This document shows positions 56,584 to 64,000 of a stretch of 64,000 nt of DNA, piece after piece. The DNA comes from Anisus vortex. Lineage: Eukaryota > Mollusca > Gastropoda > Planorbidae. The stretch is from positions 59,381,898 to 59,445,897 of the forward strand of contig OX421493.1 in assembly GCA_949126835.1 (NCBI GenBank), read 5' to 3'. The translations under genes and the position numbers were made by a program. How positions within the stretch are numbered: position 1 is the stretch's first letter; every line of letters begins with the position of its first letter. Below the pieces are notes generated by a model that did no database searches, was not told where the DNA came from, and saw only the letters and a list, made by a program, of their open reading frames with translations.

Positions 56584-58699
56584 CAAGACCACCGTAAGTA
56601 CAGGCCTGTACTCTGATACCCGTCAAGATTGTGACGTCACGACTAAGGGGCTATTGCCTGCTGTACTATCGGTCTACCTGTAGGTGAAGATGTGTAGGCG
56701 ATGCCTTAGTCTTAAACGCGTTGACCGTGTGTGCTGTTAACCATTCATTTTAAGTTTGGGAAATATAAAGGTCTAGTATTCAATAATTGGATTAGTACAT
56801 TTACTTCATATTACAAGACTACGCCATGGTACAGAAATGTTGTGTGCCTCGTTGTAAAGGTAATTACAATAAAGACTTGAACTTGAAGGCACATGTGTTC
56901 AGAAAGATGAAAGCTTAAAACAAAGATGGCTAAGTCGCTAAGTCAAAGCCTAAGAAGAAGGTAAACTTTCGTGCAATCCCTAGGACCTAGGAAAATGTGT
57001 ACACGTACAGAATATTCCAGGGTAAGTCAAAACTTTATCAATTGTATTTGTTTGATTCCTGTTTAAAATAAAATCGCATTTGAGTTAGATAGTAGGGAAC
57101 CCAAAGTAGGAGTATGCTTTAAAATAAAGTACAAAGTACAGTAAATGATAAATGAATGTATTCTTTACTGAGCTTAAGGTTAAGCCTTCAATAGCCTTTT
57201 TCTAAAGACTAACCAATTCTGATTTATTTTACCAGTATCCTACTATAATATAACTATAGACTAATATTTTATAGGCTACCTAGATAATATAATAATACAT
57301 ACCATGCGTTTAGTATTATGATCAGGCTACAAAGTAATGATACTCGTCTTTAAAAAAAGAGGTTTTATTGACATTAAAACTGTTTTTTCCTTTTTTCATT
57401 TCAGGTTTGCCATCCAGATAAGAATTTTGTTCCAGAGCCTCTACTATGCCATCTAAATATAAATAGTTGTACGTCCAGTATACTACAGTGTTACTACACC
57501 ATCTACACTAAACTAACTTTGGATTAAAGACAGTGTAGTAATACCATCTGAATTCATTGTACATCCAGAATACTACATCATCTACACTAAACTAACTATG
57601 GATTAAAGACAGTGTAGTAATACCAACTGAATTCATTGTACATCCAGTATACTACATCATCTACACTAAACTAACTATGGATTAAAGACAGTGTAGTAGT
57701 ACCATCTGAATTCATTGTAGGCCTACATCATGTATACATCATCTACACTTACTATGGATTTTATTTAAAGACAGTGTAGTAGTACCATCTGAATTCATTG
57801 TAGGCCTACATCATGTATACATCATCTACACTAAACTAACTATGGATTAAAGACAGTGTAGTAATACCATCTGAATTCATTGTACATCCAGTATACTACA
57901 TCATCTACACTAAACTAACTATGGATTTTATTTAAAGACAGTGTAGTAGTACCATCTGAATTCATTGTACATCCTGTATACTACATCGTCTACACTAAAC
58001 TAACTATGGATTAAAGAAAGTGTAGTAGTACCATCTGAATTCATTGTACATCCAGCATAGTACACCAGCTACACTCAACTAACTAAAAGTACAACAGGTT
58101 CTTTTTAACCTTAGATATTAATATTGTGATAAATGTACACATTAAATGCACATATAGTATTACGGTACACTTTATTTCTACAGTGAACATTGTTTGCACA
58201 ACAAAAAAAAAAAGAATAAAAAAAAGGTTGAACTTGTTCTGTAATCTGATTGTTTTCTTGTTGTCTGTAAGTTCAAATTAAATAACCTTCAGATTGATCT
58301 AGACCTTATAATTATTTTGAAACTATAAAATAACTTGAGAGAAAACAGATTGTAAGTAAGCCTATAATAGCAATATATGCCATATAGTATAGCATCGTAG
58401 TTTTTTTTTAAAACTGCTTTAAAAAAAAGCAGTAGGCCTAACTTATAGCGGTATGTAAGGCATTATTTTATGGTAAATTAAAGTACCGGTCAACATTCAT
58501 GAATAGACCTAAAATTAACTGTAGTAGATACTACTACATAGTAGACACTAAGACACTACAGCGCTGATACAACACACAAATGCCTTAAGGCGCCTGAGGC
58601 GAGTGTTTACACACCACGGTCACTACCCTTCGCAAGCCTAAGGCCTCCAGCGCGTGACGTACAAAAGTAGCACTTTGGCCTGTATTTACGATGGTCTTG
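56584..58699. mobile_element. P-like (THAP) DNA transposon of 2116 bp inserted in a LINE
   Basis: Termini CAAGACCACCGTAAGTACAG and CTGTATTTACGATGGTCTTG are inverted over at least 23 bp with two mismatches. The target sequence GCTTGGA is duplicated (56577-56583 and 58700-58706); the shared direct repeat can be extended to GCTTGGACAAG because the terminus itself begins CAAG. At 56825-56914 the open frame MVQKCCVPRCKGNYN begins as a THAP zinc-finger (C-x4-C type start) as in P-element transposases, but stops after 30 residues. No further transposase is seen, so this is a deletion derivative. It holds the 80-bp tandem repeats at 57480-58080. Confidence 0.82.
57480..58080. repeat. Tandem repeat of about 80 bp, seven or so units, inside the P-like element
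   Basis: The unit contains ACCATCTGAATTCATTGTAC, CATCTACACTAAACTAACTA and AAGACAGTGTAGTA; it recurs from 57541, 57621, 57700, 57783, 57866, 57950 and 58029. Some units carry a TTTTATT insertion or a GTAGGCCTACATCATG variant. Confidence 0.85.
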
Positions 58700-59190
58700 G
58701 CTTGGACAAGCTTCTGACGTTCATCACCGACATCACATCTCTATAACACACATCTCTATCCACGGGCGTTGTCCCGGACTGCTTTAAATCCACCATTGTC
58801 CACCATAGTCCGCCCCCTCTTAAAGAAGCCCGGACTTGACGTAAATGAGTGCAAGAATGACCGCCCAGTATCCAACCTCACCTTCCTTTCCAAGATCCTC
58901 GAGCGTGCTATTCTCGAGCAGTTAAATGTCCACCTGTCTCTGCACTCGCTGTTGCCCGCACACCAGTCGGCGTATCGCCATCATCACAACACCGAGACAG
59001 CGCTTCTGCCGATCACCACTGACCACATGAACGCCTCATAGGTCTAGTCTCAGCCCTAGTGCAGCTTGATTTGTCTGCTGCCTTCGATACGATTGACCAC
59101 CACCGACTCATAGATCGCCTCAGCTCTACGTTTGACATTCATGCCATTGCCCTCCCCTGGTTCACAAGCTATCTTTTGGACAGGGCGTAA
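58700..59190 (+). mobile_element. LINE reverse transcriptase, 3' half of the interrupted copy
   Basis: Continues from 56583: KLLTFITDITS, then [73 protein letters not shown] and [10 protein letters not shown]. These are the conserved N-terminal blocks of CR1/L2-type reverse transcriptase. It ends abruptly at about 59190 before the catalytic YADD. Confidence 0.85.
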
Positions 59191-59295
59191 CTTGGCCCTC
59201 AATTAACAAGTGTCAATTAAAGAAGCGACTATCTTCAAAGGAAATCACTCGTCAATGGGGACACGAGCACTTGTCTAAATTGCTGCGCGACCCTA

Positions 59296-59570
59296 CCGAA
59301 ATACAACACAATACCTGTTGCAGTGCTCATATAAACATAAGGACTAAAACACTTTCCTTATCCGTTATGCGAGAACAAATGCATATAAGTAGGCGTACTA
59401 TCTCTTCCCGAGTGGCATTCGGGCAAGGAATGGGTTGCCTGAACAAACCAGGAAAACCAGTAACTTAACATCATTTAAAACATTAATCAAAATGCAAGAC
59501 TAGACTCGGAGCACGGATGAGCGTAGGACGCAATAATCTTCTTTATAGAAAGAGCGTCTGTAATATAAAA
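59296..59570 (+). mobile_element. LINE 3' end (common family), intergenic
   Basis: GAAATACAACACAATACCTG to GCGTAGGACGCAATAATCTT and AGAGCGTCTGTAATATAA. Confidence 0.78.
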
Positions 59571-60283
59571 GACCTACTACGGTTCACTGCTGTGATATTT
59601 ACAACAAGATAAATTATAGGTAAACATTTTCTTATTTAAACCCCAGGCATATAAACAATAGGTCCAGAAAATGTTCTAAGTCAATAATTCTTTAGTATAT
59701 TTCAGGATTGAACAAACATTTCACGCAGCTCCCTTTACTTATTCATTAAATGGCAAACTGCGACTATATTTAGATTTATTTATTGTATGGCGATGTATAA
59801 TTTATAAATGTATGACACACCAAACACACTATTATCAACACAAAGAACATTATAGACCAAAGTACACCTGGCAGAAATGTTAAATATTTTACAAACTCTT
59901 CTTTTAAAATCAAAATGTAATTTTCTACACTTAACTTAGGCCTAATGCTTGGGAAGTTTAACACAATAGTCCATAGATGTAATGTGATCTATTAAATTAG
60001 TCGAGTCTAATTAACTGATTAATATTTAGAGCAGTCTTAAAAAGATAAAATATAATAATATATAAAAGTGCACTACATTTTTATTACAATTATAGAAAAA
60101 TGAATTTGACCTAAACTAATACGGGTGTAAACCCAAATGTATATAATAATATATTGATTTCCTGTTTTTTAAATTTTATGTCTGATAATATTGACCCTTT
60201 AAAAGTCAATGTAGGGTAGCTTGAAATTTCACGCTTCATTTGCTCGCATTGAACTAAACGTTTGTTCATACAAACATATGAGA

Positions 60284-60437
60284 GGCCGGCTGGTCCTGCG
60301 GTTAGTTCACGGGACTGTCAACCGACACGTGGCGGGTTCTATCCTTGCCGCCGACCGATCTCTGCCGCCCTGCAGGAGTTTTGGGCCTAGTGTATGTAAT
60401 AATCTTCTATCTGGAAGGAATGTCTGTAAAACTTAGA
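60284..60437 (+). mobile_element. tRNA-derived SINE (family 2) upstream of gene B
   Basis: Same head as 236-380 and a better preserved tail, AATAATCTTCTATCTGGAAG followed by GAATGTCTGTAAAAC, which matches the LINE tail AATAATCTTCTTTATAGAAG plus GAGCGTCTGTAAT. Another fragment of the head is at about 55997-56070. Confidence 0.65.
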
Positions 60438-60785
60438 AGTTATTTGTGTCACACTATAACGTCTGCACAATTACTATGAGTTGTGTAATCTCTAATCAAA
60501 ACGAGAATTCAAGTGTTTTTTGAAGGGGAAGCTAAAGGCAGTAACGTGTTGAAATCAGTGGTGTGTAACGAACGAGTTGTTGACCAGTGTGTGTTGTGAG
60601 AAGTCAAGTGTGATATGAGTATCTTGAATTAAGTGATGTGTGATATATAGCCTACTTATATTGATTCCTATGTAATATTATGGACTATCTATCTGTCTAT
60701 CTCATGAACAGTTTAATGTATTTGTGTAGAATAAAGTTATTCATTTTCTGTAAAGTAGATTTGGTATATTACTATCTTAGTATTA

Positions 60786-61017
60786 TAGGGGGTGCGGTGC
60801 CCGAGTGGCAGCGAACCGGAAATCCTGGGTTCGAATTCTGGTGCAGGCTATGATTTTTTCCCTTCTTTTCCAGGGATCGGAGGGTGTCCCTGAGTCAACA
60901 CATCCCTGATAGGTACCTGACTTAGGTGGGGTAAATTAAAGGCGGCTGTGCATAGTGCTGGCCACACAATGCCGTAGAACCCATGGATCAATTCGGTCTG
61001 ACGGAATACTTTTTAAG
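60786..61017 (+). mobile_element. tRNA-derived SINE (family 1) upstream of gene B
   Basis: Head GGTGCCCGAGTGGCAGC with box B GGTTCGAATTC, then the family body GGAGGGTGTCCCTGAGTC and GTGCTGGCCACAC. Flanked by AGTATTA at 60779-60785 and 61018-61024. The corresponding place upstream of gene A (around 708-722) is uninterrupted, so it inserted after the gene duplication. Confidence 0.78.
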
Positions 61018-61744
61018 AGTATTAGAAATGTTTGTCTTTGTAATGTTTCATACAATCTCGTCCTTCAACAATGAAGGAAAAAGCTTACAACTAAAACTCT
61101 AGACTAGTACCAAGATATGCATGTAAAAGCAAGACATTCGTGTCAAGTCATACAACGTTATATTAGTAGTGTTTCGTTTGGTGACAGAAGTGGTAGTGTT
61201 ACAAGAATAGCTTGGGGTTTACAATTCATACAAAATATGTCTAAATACGCTGTACCGTTAGTTCAAATAATATGTAGGTTTAATGAACTTATCACAAACT
61301 AAAAATAAAGTTTTAAAATAATGTTTATGAGATAAAATGTTTATTTCAGTATATTCAAACAAATATGCCGTTAATAGTAGCTTGAATAACCGTGTCAATA
61401 ACAGCTAACGATGTCATAAATGCCACATTGACAAAAGAAACTGGAGCGTGACGTGTTTTTCTTTAGACATTTATAATTTACTTCCTTCTAAAGGTAGGCT
61501 TACAGGTAACTTATGAAATATTATTATAATGATACACGATTGCGGCTGCATTTGAACTTTCGACCTTGAATTGAATACACCTGGTTGATATTTCGCTTGG
61601 AGATTTGAATATTTGCTTAGAGGATGTTTGGATATTTTCTTACTGGATATTTAAATTTTCGAAGCTAACATGCTAGAAAACATATAATACTAAAACTAAT
61701 ATTATTATTTAATTCTTCTTTGTGGTGTGTGTGCGACTCAAGCA

Positions 61745-63363
61745 ATGGCTCTGGTGATAAGTTTCATAATATTCTCTATCCTTTTATGTACACATTTGAA
61801 TCAAGCTCAAACTATAGCAAACGGTGAGTAAGTTTTGAATATATATGATTTACTTATGAATTTAATCACAGAAAACATTTTATGAATCAGTATAAATTCA
61901 CATGACGCTGTATTCAGGAATAATGAGATAATATAGGCCTACTAAGAAACTAGAAGCCATTTGATATATGATGTAATTATGACCAGCAGGATACGTTATA
62001 CGGATTGTTGTTATTGTTTGTCCATCATAGATCGATTAAGACCATCTGGAAATGTGTGAGATGTGACAAATCTAAGCACTAAAGTTTATGTCGCCATTGA
62101 CAAGTCTTAATTAGGCGTGATCTTTTGAACTGGTGTGATCGTGAACTTCCGTTCTATTTTTAAATGTTTAATTATTTTAGGCATTTCCGTAAACAAAAAA
62201 GCATGCTTTTGCTGGTTATTGACATTTGATTTCAACCTCGACGGCCAGTTCTAGTCTTTTAGAATTATACAAAGGATACAATATTTGTTATGAGGAACCC
62301 GTTTTTAACATCAAAAGTGAGTAGGTGATAATTAATACTCAAGTGTTAGTCGCATGTAGCTTGTTTATAAAATAAATTAGTCAAGAGCTGCGTTTTCTTG
62401 GTTATTTCAAAAACAAAAATTCGTAGATTCATATAAACGAATAACAAAAATTATTTTGCATTAAGCAATAAGTTTGATGTTATAAAAAGGTTATTTTTCA
62501 CTTCTGACTTTCACAATACATTGTTTTCTTTTGTAAACATGTTTTGGGAATGAAAGAAATTTTAATCCCCAACAAATGTTCGTACAACCAGTAACCCAGC
62601 ACACAGACATGTTTCGAATAAAATGATCGAATTCGACCGGAAATGTTTTTTCTTCTGAACTTTTATGCATGCATACACGTTAAGACTTGTCAATGAGGAC
62701 AATTAAATTTATGTGCAGGAAGCTCAACTAGGGGATGGAATTACACCATAGATTCACTGACCCATACATTTTCATTCAAATCTATTTTTGTAAAGACATA
62801 CGATGTGGTAAAGAGTAACGCTAACGTCTAGGATAGTATTTCGAATCAAATAGCCTACTAATGGTCATTGTGTGTTTACTCATTCAAATTCAAACTTAGT
62901 TTGTTCCGAAGGGTACTTTACTTTTATTTAGTGTAAATATTTAGTACAGAGTACACTTAGTCAAATCAATAAACCTAGAAGCACTAGAGGACAGAAGGGC
63001 AAAGAGTATAGTAGTAGTAGTAATAATACACAAGGCATTAAATTTTAATTTAGAAATACAACACAATAACAACATGATCAGATAACCATAAAAAGACTTT
63101 CCTTAGCCCTACGCGAGAACAAATTCACATAAGTACTCTTTCTTCCCGAGTGGCATTCGGGTATGGAATGGGTTGTCTGAACAAATCAAGAAAACCTGTA
63201 ACTCATAATTTAAAACATTATTAAAATTGCAAGACTAGACTCGGACCACGGATGAGCGTAGGATGCAATAATTTTCTTTATAGAAGAAGCGTCTGTAATA
63301 GACTATATAATATAAGGTAATATCCTAAAATATTAAAACATTTTTTTTGTTAAATACAACTCG

Positions 63364-63395
<32 letters not shown>

Positions 63396-63623
63396 TCCGT
63401 CAGATATATCTTGCAGTTGTTTTAAATCTTTATATTATTTTTTGTTAAGAAATTGAAATGCATTTAGAACTAAGCTATACTTTTTTTTTTGTATTCAACA
63501 TATCAGGTAGCGTTTTCCAAGGTCAATACATATGTCACTGCGATAATGGATGTAATCCAAATGGTACATGTCTACAAAATGGAAAGTGTATAAATAAATG
63601 GTTTGGTCTGAAATGTCAATATC
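61745..63623 (+). CDS. Gene B: tandem paralogue of the receptor phosphatase, first two exons (partial, continues past the window)
   Basis: Exon 1, 61745-61823 (79 nt, donor GTGAGT), encodes MALVISFIIFSILLCTHLNQ and AQTIAN, a signal peptide. Exon 2, 63507-63623 (117 nt, acceptor CAG, donor GTAAGT), encodes an EGF-like module with CHC-x3-C-x5-C-x5-C and WFGLKCQY. Lengths, phases (1-1) and cysteine pattern match gene A exons 1-2, and the upstream and intron 1 sequence is duplicated, so this is a head-to-tail tandem copy in the same orientation. About 10 of the 26 signal-peptide residues and most EGF loop residues differ. Later exons would lie to the right of the window; whether the copy is intact is unknown. 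Confidence 0.85.
62095..62935. repeat. Intron 1 of gene B: duplicated blocks in changed order
   Basis: 62095-62690 matches gene A 2810-3430, and the next part, 62700-62880, matches gene A 1795-1970, which in gene A lies before the other block. The segment ends in a short SINE family 1 tail (TTTGTTCCGAAGGGTACTTT). Confidence 0.7.
62957..63310 (+). mobile_element. LINE 3' end (common family), intron 1 of gene B
   Basis: From AGTCAAATCAATAAACCTAG through the RRAK-coding stretch to GGATGAGCGTAGGATGCAAT and AGAAGCGTCTGTAATA. Gene A has a shorter copy of the same family in intron 1 (4312-4480). Confidence 0.78.
63364..63392. repeat. Poly-T run of 29 bases
   Basis: Uninterrupted T tract upstream of exon 2 of gene B; may be a retroposon tail in inverse orientation or a slippage product. 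Exact length is unreliable in any assembly. Confidence 0.8.
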
Positions 63624-64000
63624 GTAAGTGTACTTTAATAGACTACTTTTTACTAGCCCTTTTATAAACTAATGAAAACATTTTAGGTTTTATTCTAGGT
63701 GTGGATGAAAATTCAGAATTAACCATTAAAACAAAAAAGTCAACTTTGTTTTACATTCTACTGAAACTTTACTTCGATCTCAGAATTATATTTTTAATGT
63801 TCTTTTAATTGTGTGCATTGAAAGGGCCTAAAGAAACTGAAGGCATTGATCTATTCAATCAGTTAGGTGGATATGTATTCGGTCCTACCAAATAAATTAT
63901 GGCGTTGTTACCTGTTTCAACCTAAACATATGTTTTTTACATAATCCAACATATCATATGTATATAGTATATATAGATAGTATATACTATATATATATAT
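63624..64000. other. Start of intron 2 of gene B
   Basis: AT-rich, ends in TA-rich sequence at the window edge. Nothing else seen. Confidence 0.4.

Larger units (their letters stand above)
59997..61744 (+). repeat. Duplicated upstream block of gene B
   Basis: Starts with TTAGTCGAGT, the same as position 1 of the window, and follows 1-1416 collinearly to the start codon. Differences are scattered substitutions and small indels, an additional 60-bp stretch near 60065-60130, and a SINE at 60786-61017 that gene A lacks. The left boundary of the duplication in gene A is outside the window or exactly at its edge. Confidence 0.8.

Overview
The window looks like AT-rich invertebrate genomic DNA, most probably from a gastropod mollusc. 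This is inferred from the gene architecture (a lectin/EGF receptor tyrosine phosphatase), the one-domain-per-exon structure with long TE-filled introns, and the mixture of CR1/L2-type LINEs, tRNA-derived SINEs, hAT and P-type transposons. No species can be named from sequence alone. There are no prokaryotic genes.

One complete gene fills most of the window on the + strand (1417-53738). I could join 34 coding exons in frame through GT/AG junctions, giving 1458 codons plus stop. The predicted protein is a type I membrane receptor. In order it has: a signal peptide; one EGF-like module; a jelly-roll-like module; an F-type (fucolectin/discoidin-like) lectin module with a near-consensus fucose-binding motif; ten MEGF/Draper-like EGF repeats, each on one phase-1 exon; a transmembrane helix; a juxtamembrane wedge; an active-looking tyrosine phosphatase domain (WPD and HCSAGVGRTG loops intact); a degenerate second phosphatase domain; and a short tail with YxN/YxxM motifs. 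The most economical reading is a glycan-sensing or adhesion receptor that removes phosphate from tyrosines inside the cell.

A second, head-to-tail copy of the same gene starts at 61745 and runs off the right edge. Its upstream 1.7 kb and first intron are clearly duplicated from 1-3450. However, the intron 1 blocks are in a different order, and each copy carries its own SINE insertions.

The introns and the intergenic part hold datable mobile elements. They include a LINE whose endonuclease region has expanded into a 40-bp minisatellite (6430-9480); a 4.25-kb foldback element with a 7-bp target duplication (22956-27205); four hAT-type elements with exact 8-bp duplications; a degenerate hAT transposase; eleven 5'-truncated 3' ends of one LINE family; several tRNA-SINEs; and a P/THAP-like element of 2.1 kb inserted into another LINE with its target site still readable (56584-58699).

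The most unusual structure is a 41-bp satellite of about 30 units (49919-51158). Its unit is the splice acceptor plus the first 20 bases of the adjoining phosphatase exon, so the real exon is the last repeat of the array. All calls are from reading the sequence; no alignment or database search was run.
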